DNA from: Strigops habroptila
Lineage: Eukaryota > Chordata > Aves > Psittaciformes > Psittacidae
Reading direction: 5' to 3'
Assembly: GCF_004027225.2 (NCBI RefSeq)
Contig: NC_044298.2
Span: forward strand, 1,220,476 to 1,284,475
DNA length: 64,000 bases
Part shown: positions 25,511 to 37,109 of the stretch, piece after piece
Numbering within the stretch: position 1 is the stretch's first letter
Layout: every line of letters begins with the position of its first letter
Program-made: the position numbers and the translations under genes
The notes under the pieces: generated by a model
The model's input: only the letters and a program-made list of their open reading frames with translations
Database searches by the model: none
Told to the model about the DNA's origin: nothing

Positions 25511-26045
25511 ACCTGCTGCTGCTGAAACAAGAATATCCAGGACATGTCAAACAGGATATGGATGTGTGGCTGAGCTCCAGGGCACAGCATTTAGGAAGGG
25601 TTGAGCCATTTGGAGCTGCCATTAAATCCGTCTGTAGATGCTCAGATCTGCTGAAATATCCATTCACATCCTTCTTGGATTACTTCTCCTGTTTTTCTAA
25701 TGCTTTCCTATCTAAGTGCTCTGTTCTTGATGCTGTGCGACTATGTTGCTAATTCCTTGGGGGCTTGTAGGTATCATTGTGGCAACATAAAGGGATCTGG
25801 TATGACATCCATTTTAGGTCCCTTTTTTCTGTGGCAACTGGTGCATAGAAGAGAGTCGTGGAGTCAACTAGCCTCTGTTTCTGTGCTATGTGTGTCTTGC
25901 TCTGATCAGGGCTGAGTATCAACCCAGAGCTGCAACAGCAAAGCACCATCAGTTATTACATGAATCATCTTGCATCAAACCACAGGTTGCAGGCAATTTG
26001 TAATCTGTACTATATAATCCTACCTCTGTATGATCTGCTTCTTTC

Positions 26046-26051
26046 ATTAAA
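26046..26051 (+). other. Likely poly(A) signal of the EDbeta-like gene
   Basis: ATTAAA followed by CATGACATTGCAACA, close to the ATTAAA...TGCATCA signature of the EDMTF genes. The 3' UTR would be about 540 nt. Confidence 0.6.
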
Positions 26052-29000
26052 CATGACATTGCAACATGTTATTGGCCTCAACGTGTGCGTGCTCGTCTGT
26101 GTGTGTTCCCCTCTGCTCCTTGTAATTCAAATGCCTTTGTCCTGCTGCACCAAACTGATGCCATCGGTCTGCTTCGGGACAGTGATACTGTTGAGAGATT
26201 TGGCTGTGTATGTACAGCTCCTTCCTACAGCAAGCTCTGTGCTGTAGCTGTCCCTTCATGAAACTGCTGTCCCCATCTTTTCTTTCATTGCTCCAGGTTT
26301 TCCTCAGTATTGGCTTTTCTGGCACAGTGCATGTTTCCTGGTGTCCTCAGGCTCAACCTCCCCATCTAGGTGGTGACACAATGCATGAGAGCAGAGGTGT
26401 GTGGAGAGTTGGCATTACCAAGAATAATATGAAGCCAAATGTTAGGTAAAAGCAGCTATTTTTGAGTGTGTAAGTTAAATTTTGGGGTTTCCTGCTCTGC
26501 TCGATGTTCTGCAATAATGTAGCCTATACGTGTGAAAATGGATGGTGATGTTCATTCATGGAATTTCCAGGTTCTTCAGGTATACATGAATAATGAACAT
26601 TTCACAAGCTTCCCATGTGGCTGTATGTGTTTGAAATGTTTTGTAGCATGTTAACACTTTGTTACAGAAACAGTATAATTCAGTATCACAAGGTGACAAG
26701 AGAATGCAGGATTATTTCATAGTAGTCACTCTTCAGAGAATTATTATCCTTATGTGTAAGGAAAACAAAGTTGACCAGGCATTGTAATAGTGTGTAATTG
26801 AGTGTGGTGAGCCTTAGAGGAGGTGATTAAACCAAATTCTCATCAACCACATAAATCCTTCCCTGCAGAAGAGAAATCCCCCAAACCTCAAAAGCCAGAT
26901 GAGGGAATCTTTATTGTTATGTTAATGGCATATTTGGAAGTGAACTCAAGTTTATTGTTGAGGCCTCTCCAGTTGCACCTTCCATGCAATAAGTTGAGAC
27001 TTGCAGTTACCACAAAACAGCAAGTGCCAGTAAAATCAGGAAATTTTGCCAGGGGATTTCTATGGGACTATTTACAATACACCTTTTATTCAGTTTGATA
27101 TAATAGCTGCTCATGTGAAATGCTTTGAGGCTTTCAGAGAACTGAAGATATCAATTATCTTATTAAGAAGCTACCAATATCTTTTTAAGATCGAAGCATT
27201 TGTTAATAGCTTTTAGGTTCATTACCACATTATGGGATAAGGGTATTAATCTAAATATAGTGAATTTTGAAATGCTGCTTATTTCTCTCATTGTAAGGCC
27301 AATTTTCCTATACCAAGGTGTACTTTCCCTTCTCTTAAAAGGTTTTGGTGTAATATTGCACTCTTAAAAGCTTCCAGTCCATTTTGTGCAATAATCAGGG
27401 GCCCAATTTCTCATTTTGGGCTAAGTTTACTCTTTAAAAATGCTTCTCCCTCTTGCAGTGAATCTTTGTGCTGGAAGCCTGTCCTGCAGCATGCCTCATG
27501 TGTGGGTTGTTCACAAGGTGCATTTAACTTGGTAATTTCCCACATGCATGCAGTAAATACCTCCTGTTCCAGACTGGCATTCAGAAGTTGAAATGAAATT
27601 GCAGGAGTTAGTTTTCTGTTAGCTAAATTAGCCATCCATCATCTATTATGGTAATATCAGGCACAGAGTTCCTCTAATCATTCACCTTTTCCTGAGCCTT
27701 AGGGCATAAAACCCTATGAAACAGGGAAAATGCTCTTCACACACCACTGAACAGGAATATGAGAAAAACTCAGAGCTTCCTAAGGTGTTAGGATGGATCC
27801 ATGGAAAATGAGCATCAGTGCTGTTGACCGATGGATGGGAGGGGCAGGGAATGGTGTGGACCCCAATTCTACAATGATTTGGGACTCTTTGAGTCACCCT
27901 GTTGTTTGAATGAACAGGTAATAAAATGATCCTGTTTGGTAGCTAAAGACCCCTGTGGCAGGGGCACATGGGGTGAGAAGCTGGTTTCCCTCCCTGGTTG
28001 ATGGTTGGGCTCTAGCCTTTGCATAAGGCTAATCTGCAGCAAGGCAAGAGATTCTGGCTGTTCCCTGGATCCCTGGAGTGAGGGGAGGGCTGAGGTTGCT
28101 TAGGTGGGAGGCAGAAGCAAGATCCATTGGGGCACCCCCAGTGCTGTGCAGAGAGATGGAGCCACAACTAGAGCAGTGGCATCTTCAAAACAGAAAGGGA
28201 AGTGAGGAGGTGGCAGGAGGCTCTGAGGCAGTGCAGTGGAGACTGGTGACAGGTCTGGGTAGGCTGGGCTTGGCAGCCTGGGCTTGACAGTCAATTACAG
28301 CCTGTGGGCAATGTTCCCCAGGCACTGGGTGGTGATTGCACCCATTGTCAGAAGTGATAGTGCCTCTGGTAACGAACCAAGTGGGATGTGGTGAAAGGAA
28401 GAGACATCATAAATACAGCTGTGTTGGCAAAAATGGATGGGGGTGTTAAGCTGAGGCCAAAGGAGCCTGCGCAGGCTGAGAATTTCACCCAAATCCATGT
28501 TTTATTCTCTTCTGTGCATGTCTGTGTAACCCTTTCTGCACAGTATGTGCAGATGGGAAAAGCCTTGTGTGCTGGAGGGCATCCAAGGGAGATAGATAAG
28601 CTGAATTTATTGTGCTGGGAGACTCTACCATTTCTTAATGTTTTCCCTGGGGAACCCAGCCCTTTTTGCTGCTGACAGCAGCTAGCAGAAGGATTACAGA
28701 TGTCTTAATAGCTTTGCCAGTTTCAAAGGGTTGTACTGATTTACTGCTGACATACCCTGCTTAGGAGACTAGGGTGGAGGTTGCTGCCCTCATCTTCTTC
28801 CTGGGGCATCCTGATTTGGCTCTGTCTTGCTCAAACTAGGGCTCAAAGAGGTGAGCTCCAAGCAACAAGGCGGCAGACCAAGCCCATCTCTTGGCTGTGG
28901 CTGCTTCTTTCCCAGACAAAGAAATGGATCTGCGGGGCTCATCTGTTACAGTCCAGTTCAAGGTCAAAAGGTTTAAGTGAAAACAATGGCATGGATGTAA

Positions 29001-29913
29001 AGGAATGGGCTTTGGACTGGAGGAATAGCATTTACAGCTCGCAGACTATCCTGCCTCTGGTTTTCTGCCTATGAAAAGGCTTCTCTGATATACTCTCCTA
29101 GTTTCTTGACCTCCACTTTGCTCAGCTGAGAAATGCAGAAATGCTTGTGTAGGTGGCCACCATGTGAAGGGGTAGCCATGTAGTGTCTCTCTTGAAAATC
29201 AGCCCAAAGGTAACCCCCCACCATTGCTTCTGCAACAAAAGTTTTGACTCCTGGTGATGTCTTTGATGTGTAATTGGGCTTGCATTGGATCCCTGCAGTT
29301 TTGTCTAGGCTATGCTTGTTGAACCACCTTGTTCCGTGCCAGATTATAATCTTTAATATTATAAATCTAAATGAAGACTACTCTAAGGTGACATGGTAGA
29401 GGCTGACAGGAACTCCCTGAATAACCTGGCTGTTCAGTTTGCAAAGGAGATGATCCCTCCAGCAGATGGTCATGGTTTGGTTGCCTTTGGTCTTTTCTCT
29501 TAGGTGTCTTTAACCTTGAGTGCCCTTGTTATCTTTCCTTAGCAGACCATGAGGCTTCCACTCAATCTCTTGCTTTAGAAAGTTAGTTTTCAAGCACAAA
29601 GCCCAGCTTGCTCCAGGAGTGTGTGTGTTTGGTAATATAGAGTCAGGTGATGCCCTTTTCTGGAGAAGTATTTGTGTAAACCCAAGGTCACAGGTTAGTT
29701 AAAATGAAGTAGAACTTCATCCTGCTCTGGGAAAAGAGCTGGGGCTGGAGCACTTCAGAAGGAGATGTGGTGATACTCTCTAAAGTCTGGAGTCTTGACT
29801 TTCTTTTATGGTATGATTGGTTAGAGTGGCAGTGCTGCTGGTCCCTTTAGTGTGACATATGAGCACAGACAAAAGGAGAAGACTGGACATCTGATACTAT
29901 TAAGCAGAGTAAT
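26052..29913. other. Intergenic, nothing recognised
   Basis: Lies between the 3' ends of two convergent genes (EDbeta-like on plus, EDMTF on minus). Open frames here (for example 28078-28287) have no EDC-like composition and no promoter or splice context. Confidence 0.55.
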
Positions 29914-29919
29914 TTTAAT
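29914..29919 (-). other. Likely poly(A) signal of the 30.8 kb EDMTF gene
   Basis: ATTAAA on minus followed by ATTACTCTGCTTAATA, which aligns with the same site of the other EDMTF genes. Confidence 0.6.
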
Positions 29920-30541
29920 GAAAATGAAAAACACTGAGGAACAGAAAGAATAAGTTTGCAGTTTTGCAGAAGTGTCTTCAGCAAGCAGAGTATGTCTGAT
30001 GTTGGATGATGCTTTCTCCTCGTGGAAACAGTGGAGTTTGACAGTCAAGACATGTTTCTTGCTTACAGGGTTGCTTATAAATCATGTTCACTGCCAGATG
30101 AGGAACAGCATGGATACGTAACATAGCTTGTCTCCTAGATGTCATCTTTGGTGAAGTTTATAGCTGAATAAAGTGGACTTGTTCATGGTGGTTGCAGAAA
30201 CTCCTATTACTATGGCAATACAAAGTGCCTCTGAATTAACTTAAAAAGCACTTTACTCACACCTGAAAGTCTTGCTTTACTCCATCAACATGCTGTAAAG
30301 ACGGCTCAGTGCTTGCTGTAATTCAATTTGCTCTTCAGAATAATAGTTGAAGAAATGGAAGATATTAGAAAGGGTTACCTATGGGGTAGTTTTATGCAGT
30401 TTGGCACCCACATGTCCCACTGAAATCAGCCAGAGGCGTGGGTGCTCAGCATTTCTCAGCACTATAACCTTAGCCATGAATCCGGGTCCTGCATTTCATT
30501 TCTTGGTTGCTATTTCTGTTGGTTCAGCATAGATAGCAGTT

Positions 30542-30817
30542 TCAATAGAAGCATCTGCTTCCAAAACGAGAAGAGAAGGGGTAGCCGTATGCAAATCCAT
30601 ACAGATCTCCAAAGCCCCCATCAAACCCCCCATAACCAATAAAGCCTCTGTTCCCATACAGGCTCCCAAAGCTTCTGTAGCCATATGGGCTGCCATAGCG
30701 ATAATAGCCATATGGGCTCCCATATTGGTAGCTATTCAGGCCCCCAAAACCATAGAGGTCATCATAGCCAAATCGTGAGTAGCACCCATCGTCATAGAGG
30801 TCCCTGAAGAAAGTCAT
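30542..30817 (-). CDS. EDMTF: EDMTF-type EDC protein, Gly/Tyr/Phe-rich, Cys-poor (91 aa)
   Basis: A small EDC protein starting MTFFRDLYDDGCYSRF. The rest is dense in Gly, Tyr and Phe (GSPYGYYRYGSPYGY and similar) and ends SRFGSRCFY. Only two cysteines remain, at positions 12 and 89, unlike the Cys-rich paralogues. The start at 30817 is the first ATG after the acceptor GTGTTTCAG|GTTTACC, which aligns with the acceptor region of the other EDMTF genes (TTTCAG|GTTTGCC at 34393). Upstream in-frame codons are intronic. It pairs head to head with the plus-strand EDMTF gene at 34.4 kb. It is presumably a structural protein of cornified skin or feather tissue; family membership rests on the MTF start, gene structure and shared flanks. 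Which numbered EDMTF gene it is cannot be said. Confidence 0.85.
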   Translation of the reverse strand: MTFFRDLYDDGCYSRFGYDDLYGFGGLNSYQYGSPYGYYRYGSPYGYRSFGSLYGNRGFIGYGGFDGGFGDLYGFAYGYPFSSRFGSRCFY

Positions 30818-30838
30818 TGTTCGTTGACGCAGGTAAAC

Positions 30839-31718
30839 CTGAAACACACACCCAGAAACAAGGTGACCTTGTGGACTGCTGACAGCAGGAAGAAGGGCTC
30901 AAAGCTTGGGCAGAGCTGATGAAATGCAACTCGCTCCCTCTTGTAGGTCTTTTTCACCCTCTTAACCATCTGTCTTTTTTTTCTTCTCATCTGAATCCCA
31001 AACAACCCTTCCATGGCTCACTATCCATAGAAAATAGACATTTTACTAACTGAGAATTGAACTTTCCCACCGCAGAAGTTAGAGAAATTTGTATAAATTT
31101 AAGAAAAATATACCAGTTCAGATCCTAATGCTTATTCATATGAGACCAACAGCCTATCACATGCATCCCCTCATCGCTTATAAAGCTGCGTGCCACTCTA
31201 CATGGAATAAACTCAAACAGTGCAATGGAGGAATTTCCTTCCTGGGTGTCTACTTAAAGCAGTAAAAGTTTCATAAAGTTTTTATCTAGAGATTTGAATT
31301 CCCAACACCTAATAAAAAGAATCTGGAACTGGAAACTACTTCTAATTTCAAAATTGTGGCAATAAACTTCAAATTTTCAATGTGTTAAAGCCTACTATCA
31401 AATCAGCACAGGAAGAGCAAAATACTTTCAGTGAAGGAATTCTTTGATGTCACAGAGAATTCTGTGTTTGGGATTTGCTCCAAAATGACAAGAAATTGCT
31501 TAGAGTATCGTACGTATATATATGTTACATATATGTCACATATATGTGTGCACAGCAGTATCTTATTTATATATATACGTCCACATGTGCACACACAATT
31601 ATTTCTACAAACATAACTATATGTACATACATACATACATACATACAGATATATGTGTATCAGAAAGAGTATTGACTTACCTGGTTCACTGAGGGGAGTA
31701 GCTCAAGAGAAGTGAATA
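30839..31718 (-). other. Noncoding exon 1 and 5' UTR intron of the 30.8 kb EDMTF gene
   Basis: Exon 1 ends at 31681 with AACCAG|GTAAGTC. The intron (31680-30839) contains an AT-rich and ATAC microsatellite stretch only a few tens of bases from the donor. Confidence 0.7.
31511..31651. repeat. AT/ATAC microsatellite-like tract
   Basis: Runs of 'atatatat', 'acatatatgt' and a (catа)-type block with seven 'atac' units at about 31623-31650. It lies inside the intron of the 30.8 kb gene. Confidence 0.8.
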
Positions 31719-31740
31719 GCATTTCGGAGTTGTAGGTCTC

Positions 31741-31748
31741 TATATATA
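31741..31748 (-). promoter_or_regulatory. TATA box of the 30.8 kb EDMTF gene
   Basis: TATATATA on minus, 60 nt upstream of the exon 1 donor. It departs from the TATAAAA(G/A) form of the other genes. Confidence 0.65.
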
Positions 31749-32402
31749 CCCTCTTTAACTTAGCTGTTAGCTTTACAGCATATCTTCTTGCATGCATTAT
31801 TCCTTCAATTGATGTAATTGGAGTCAGTGATTTTCATATTTTCAGAGTTTGATGTTATGACACGTGTGTAATACATGTAGAATTTCTTTCATCTTAAAAC
31901 AAGAAAAAATGTGGCTCAGCACATTTCTGGTAAAATTGTGTGAAATTCTTTGTAGTTGGAGGGATAGAAATAATTTGGGGAGATGTTTAGACCATATCCA
32001 GTTGCGCAATCTGCTTGTAGGTACTCCAGCCGCTTGGCTTTTACATCTATGGTGCAACGCATGGGGGAGAGAAGGATTAGGCTTTGGTGTGCCGAAGCGT
32101 AGTAGTAGAGCTTCTATTCAACAGCCTCGTGATGTCTAGTACTACCCAGTGATACTCGTAGGGATCTTTTGCCAGCAGCTTTGTTTGGGTTTTGTGCCAG
32201 GTTTCACAACAGCTATTTGGAAGAGATCTTTCAATTCCCTTGCGAATGTTCCCAAATTTTTATTCCCATTTTAGAAGATTTTTTAATAGTTTCTGCGTTT
32301 CATAAAACATAAATGCATCACCTTATTAGGACTTCGACACAAGAGACCTTAATGTGTCTTGTGAGTGACCATATTATTAAATCTGGGGTGTCTTTCGATG
32401 AC

Positions 32403-32575
32403 AAACTGTTAACATTTAAATACTGCAACACTTTGCAAATTGAGAACATCAATGAGTGTTTATGAAGTGCTTTGGTATTCAAAATTCTGAGGAAGCCTCA
32501 ACATCCTGCTTGCTCATTATTGCCCTTATTTTATATTCAAATTAATGCCAGAAATTAGGTGAAGGTCATGCAAGG
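32403..32575 (+). repeat. Distal upstream module, copy 1 (contains a possible MIR/L3-like remnant)
   Basis: Contains 'aacatttaaata', 'aatgagtgtttatgaagtgc' and 'aggtgaaggtcatgcaagga'. Related copies are at 40070-40262 (same strand) and 46640-46830 (opposite strand). The interior looks like an old MIR/L3-type interspersed repeat. Homology was judged by eye. Confidence 0.6.
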
Positions 32576-33186
32576 ATTTATGCAGTTAACTCCAGCATTC
32601 CTCACTGTTGTAGTGGATTTCATACACATGGTTGATTGTTTGCAAAGAAAATATTCATATGGCTCCTTGGAAAATAGAATTTAGTGCATCTCACAAAATC
32701 CTTATCATTTATTATTCCCCAGCCCAAGTTCCTCCTTGTATTCTCCACTTTGTTCTGCTGAACTTGCTGTCAAGCCCTCCAGTGAACTAAACTGCAAACA
32801 ACGCTGTAGTTGTCTTTCTGTCAAAAGCGTGTTTTCTGCTCATGCAGCAGCGTGACTTTTCTTCACCAGGAACACTTTGGAGCAATGCAATTAAGATTTA
32901 TTTGCAGGTCATGCTGGTCCAGTTTCCTGAAGTTGCCTATGTAGTTTAATATAAAATACCTACATTTATGTTTTCATTTCCTTTAAACGTGAACCCTGAG
33001 CCATGGTGCACTAGAGTTTTGAGCCAACAACAGAGATTTTCAAACATGTGGGAAGGTTTTATTTCTTTACTGAAAATGTCTTTCTCTTTGGGAACTTAGA
33101 AATGCTTTTAAATGATATACAAATAAACTTCAGTTTTGACAGTGAAGACAATAAAATGGTATCAGGAATGTAGTTGGCCCAGAAAA

Positions 33187-33205
33187 TTTTAAGATGAAAG
33201 AAACC
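33187..33205 (+). promoter_or_regulatory. Conserved EDMTF upstream element
   Basis: TTTTAAGATGAAAGAAACC, 177 bp upstream of the TATA box. The same motif occurs at comparable distance before every EDMTF-type gene in the window. Confidence 0.6.
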
Positions 33206-33381
33206 TGTAATACATGTGACATATGGGAGGCTGGGAACACACTAATAATCCCAAACAATGGAGAAAATTATATTAATTGAAGATATGACGTGTACAGGCA
33301 AATTTGTTTTCCAGCCAATACGACTACAAACCTTTTGAACACACAGGGCGTCTAAGATAAGCCAGGCGGGCAAAGAGGCAG

Positions 33382-33390
33382 TATAAAAAG
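33382..33390 (+). promoter_or_regulatory. TATA box of the 34.4 kb EDMTF gene
   Basis: TATAAAAAG, about 30 nt before the inferred exon 1 start. Confidence 0.75.
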
Positions 33391-33410
33391 GGCTCAGAGC
33401 TCTAGGCTTC

Positions 33411-34392
33411 TCATCAGCTCTTTTGCCTTCCTCCTCCTGGTGAACTCGGTAAGCCTTCTCTCCATTCATATTCTTCATACGGATTGGAAATTTTGGGTTA
33501 ATAATTTATGTGAGGATCGTGGCTTCTCTGAAAGTTAAGATTTCTCTGTACCTTGTGTCTGTGCTTATGCATTGGTGGGTTTTAAAGCTGGGACTGAATC
33601 TTTCCTGGTCCTGTTGGTAACTGGAGTATCTGGCTCCATGATGAGGGTTGCTGGTTACCAGGTCTGCAGAGGTAGAGAAGGGTTACTCCACCGTAGCCCT
33701 CAGTGAGGTCTTCCATAAATCTTCTATTTCATTTTAAGGGAGGTCTTCAGGTCTGTTTGGCAGGAAGGCAGATGTTCACGTGTGTGGACACTCCATGGCT
33801 TATTGCATGTGCTGTCAGCATTTCCAGATTCCAGTCAAAATTGATGTAAATTACGGAAATGGGACTTTCTATTTTCAAACCTGCAGCAATTACAGAATCA
33901 TAGAATCAACTCGATTGGAAAAGACCTTTAAGAACAAGTCCAACCTTTACCCCAGGACTAAACTAAAAGCTGAAGCATGTTATCATGACAAGTGTTAGAC
34001 ACTTTAAGCTTTCTTGAAGACTTTCTTGAAGGATTTGGGAATGTAGAGCTCTATCCAAAGCTGATATCCTGAAATAAATTTAGGATTATTAACTCCTAAC
34101 AGTATTCTTTAAGTAAAATCCTGAAACAGCAGCAAAGTTTTGGTCTGTAACAGGTATACGCGATAGTCAGTGTTTCAAAAATCTCAGTGAGAAAAGACAT
34201 AAACTCCATTGTTTCCAAAGAGTGAGGAAATGACAAAACAATAGAAATGGGATGTAATAAGGAGAATAAGGAGATGAGGATTTTGGTGATAATTTTGCTT
34301 CCGTCCTTGGTCTCACGGGGCCACAATCTTGGCTCTTTCCCGCCACTGTAGTATTCATTATTTTTCTTTTCCTCCCTGCTGTTGCATTTCAG
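33411..34392 (+). other. Noncoding exon 1 and 5' UTR intron of the 34.4 kb EDMTF gene
   Basis: Exon 1 is about 33411-33448, donor ACTCG|GTAAGCC. The intron ends TTGCATTTCAG at 34392. A reverse-strand CR1 tail sits in the intron at 33890-33985. Confidence 0.7.
33890..33985 (-). mobile_element. CR1 LINE 3' tail (divergent)
   Basis: 'cagaatcatagaatcaactc' then 'ttggaaaagacctttaagaa' and 'caagtccaacctttacccca': a reverse CR1 tail of a different subfamily. Confidence 0.8.
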
Positions 34393-34413
34393 GTTTGCCT
34401 CCATCGCAGAAAG

Positions 34414-34770
34414 ATGACTTTTTTCCAAAACCAGTGTGAGGATGACTGCTATTCTCCCTGCAATTATGGGAGCCTGTACAGCTACCGCAGCTACGACTAT
34501 GGGAGTCCCTGTGGCTACCGAGGCTATGGCGGCCTCTATGGCTACCGGGGCCTCTATGGCTTTGGGGACCGGTATGGCTGTGGTGGTCTCTACGGTTACC
34601 GGGGCATTTATGGCTCTGGGGACTACTATGGCTGTGGAGGTCTGTATGGCGGCTATAGGGGCTACTATGGCTCTGGAGACTGCTATGGCTACCCAAGCTT
34701 CTATTCCGGCCGCTATGGCTACCCCTTCGGTTCACGATATGGCCTGAGGTTCGGCTACGGGAGCTGCTAA
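34414..34770 (+). CDS. EDMTF: EDMTF-type EDC protein, Gly/Tyr-rich (118 aa)
   Basis: The longest EDMTF-type protein here. The N-terminus MTFFQNQCEDDCYSPCNYG is shared with the 44.6 and 48.2 kb paralogues (MTFCYQTQCEDSCYSPCNYG). It is followed by a repetitive body of GY-rich units (YGYRGLYG, YGSGDYYGCGGLYG) and the tail RYGLRFGYGSC. The body has expanded by internal repetition compared with the 86-87 aa paralogues. The ATG lies 21 nt after the acceptor TTTCAG|GTTTGCC. It pairs head to head with the minus gene at 30.8 kb. It is expected to be a keratinocyte structural protein; no enzymatic motif, signal peptide or membrane segment is visible. Confidence 0.9.
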   Translation: MTFFQNQCEDDCYSPCNYGSLYSYRSYDYGSPCGYRGYGGLYGYRGLYGFGDRYGCGGLYGYRGIYGSGDYYGCGGLYGGYRGYYGSGDCYGYPSFYSGRYGYPFGSRYGLRFGYGSC

Positions 34771-35165
34771 ACCCAGCGGGAACATCCCTGAAGTGAAGAT
34801 CAACTCAGGCCCAGCAAGCACGGACTGATGGTGAATCTTGGCAGCAGTGGTCATTGGTGTGCAGAGCCCTGGTGACAGCAGCCACCCACCCTTCATGGAG
34901 GCTTTGAGTGCTCTGCGCTGCTGTTGAAGTGCTTGCAATGATTTATCTTCTGTTTTGTGTCTGCTTGCTCTCTTGCCACCCAAACCCTCCTCTTGATCAA
35001 AAGCTTGCTTCTGCAGTTCTTTATGAACTACCTTTCATGTTCATTGCCATGATGTACACAAAACCTTAATGCTGATGGAATGGCATCAGCAGGGTGTAAT
35101 GTGTCTTTGGGAATGTGGTCTTTCAGTTCTTTATGCCTTTGAAAGTCTATCTGCCCTTCACTCAC

Positions 35166-35171
35166 ATTAAA
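35166..35171 (+). other. Poly(A) signal of the 34.4 kb EDMTF gene
   Basis: ATTAAA followed by AATTATGCTGCATCAATA, the best match to the shared 3' end signature among the EDMTF genes. Confidence 0.7.
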
Positions 35172-36528
35172 AATTATGCTGCATCAATACTGAATTTTTG
35201 GTTTTATTTTTACCTGCGTGTTTCAAATATCTTGAAATCAGTAGTATCACACAGATTGGGTGACAAAGGTATTAACTTTGTTTAGTCAGGGATTTGCTTG
35301 TAGAGACTTGCCCTCCTCAAGCTGGGAAAAATGGACTTCTGTAGCTGCAAGAACCTTCATCTGTACCTCTGGTTATACATGTTTCTACAACTCCGGGCTT
35401 TGGCCTGGTGTATTTCAAATAAGTGGTTCATTTAAAGTACTTCATTGTTGCTGTTGGGATAACGTCATGTGGTTCGGACATGATCCATCACTGGCTGTGG
35501 TCTGCAAACATGTGGACTCATCAGGTTTTAAATTTTGAAATAAGTTTGTGTTTTATGTATTATCATAGAATCATTAAATAGTCCAGATTGGAAGGGACTT
35601 GGAAAGATCAGGATTCCCTGATGGAAAAGGGGGAGGAATTTGCTCTTTGCAGTGTAAATACTTTGGTAGGAGCAGTGGAAATTCTTTGGCCAGCACCTCT
35701 GAGGCACACTTTTGTCTGTCAGTTCAGGGGAAATGCACTCAGAGCCCACAGTTTGGAAGGACGCAGAGTTACAACTGATTTTACTGACTTTTTATTCTTT
35801 CTCCCACTGAATATTATGGGCAGATACTGTAGAATCTCTGGGTTCACAACTGAGAGACTGTGGCTGCCTTAGGAGAAAGATGACGGCACTTTCTCACTGC
35901 TTCCACGGCTGGAGGCAGCTTCCAAAATGCCCTGGGAAGATTGAATACAGTTTCACTTGATTTTAACTTTTGTAAGGACTAGTTGCCTCTTTTTCTCCCC
36001 AGTTTTCTTTCTGTCTTTTAGCTTTTAGTCCCTAGATTTAGTGAATTCTTATAACTGCACCTGTAGAACTGGATTTTGTTCTACCCAGGGTCTGTGAAAT
36101 ATGATAGGAAATGGTGACTCTGGAACAAGAACATTTAAATTTCCAGGAATAGGACAATATTCTGCTCGCTTGAACATCTTTATATACTCTCTATAGAGGC
36201 TTCTGACTAATTCTCAATTTTAAAACATTATTATAAAGACTATTGCAGTCCTATTATGCTGAAATATGGTAACCTTAAATCTGGTAATAGTTTCAATTAA
36301 GTAAAGGGAGAAATTGTGGCATTTCTTGAATTTCTGAGTGGTAGAAGGGAAGAAAAGGGTGTATTTACTGGGACCAGCTGCTCTGGAGGTGGAGGGGTAT
36401 GAAGTGCTTTGCCCGCACTAGGAATAGAAAGTCCCTTCAGGGTGCCACCACCTTCTGTATATCCATGTAAACTAGAGACAGAGGAAAGAAGATAACTGGA
36501 ACTCCATTTTTTTTTCATGCAGAAAGAA
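35172..36528. other. Convergent intergenic region
   Basis: Lies between the 3' ends of the 34.4 kb (plus) and 37.3 kb (minus) genes. It holds a short reverse CR1 tail at 35560-35615 and nothing else recognised. Confidence 0.55.
35560..35615 (-). mobile_element. Short CR1 3' tail
   Basis: 'tcatagaatcattaaatagt' followed by 'gattggaagggacttgga'. Confidence 0.75.
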
Positions 36529-36534
36529 TTTAAT
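36529..36534 (-). other. Likely poly(A) signal of the 37.3 kb gene
   Basis: ATTAAA on minus followed by TTCTTTCTGCATGAA, matching the family 3' end signature. Confidence 0.6.
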
Positions 36535-37109
36535 GCAATAAGAAAGGAGTTGGCACAGACACAGAAAGATTATAGTTTTGGGATACTGGAAAGAGCTATG
36601 GAAAATGAGTCATTGCACTATGCTATCCAGAGTGTTGTTCATCTCTTAGGTAATTGTAAATCCAGATCAAAGGAGAGACAGCTGTAATACTTCTCCATTA
36701 CACAGTCCTGCAGCACCTTACTGGAAGTACTTCTTGAAAATGCAAACACAAAAGCTAATTTTGCAGAAGTCCTTTAACACCACTGCAGCAGCCGTAAGAA
36801 GCTCCAAATGAACTGCAGATTGTCATTCCCATTTCTGAAGGGTTTAAATAGGGTATCCATCAAAAGGGGTTTAAATGCAGAATATCAAGAGAGAACTCCT
36901 AGTTGTGAAAGACAGGAAGAAGCAGAGAAAAAGAACAAAAATACAAGTGACAAAAAATGTTAGAGAGCAGCCAAGCTCCTCATTCTCAGTAACTTCAGTT
37001 GCTGTCACAGGGGCTCGGTGCTTCTGTAGGCATACGCTCTGACATTAGCCATTCTTCCTTGCTTGCTGGGTCAGGGTTGATTCTTGTTGCAGGGGTATTG
37101 CCAACAGGT

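Larger units (their letters stand above)
31749..33381. promoter_or_regulatory. Shared divergent upstream region of the 30.8 and 34.4 kb EDMTF genes
   Basis: Holds conserved upstream motifs of both genes. The TTTTAAGATGAAAGAAA element is at 31883-31899 (minus) and 33187-33205 (plus). A CAATTGATGTAATTG-type element is at 31802-31820 (minus) and 33265-33282 (plus). A distal repeat module lies at 32403-32575. Confidence 0.6.
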
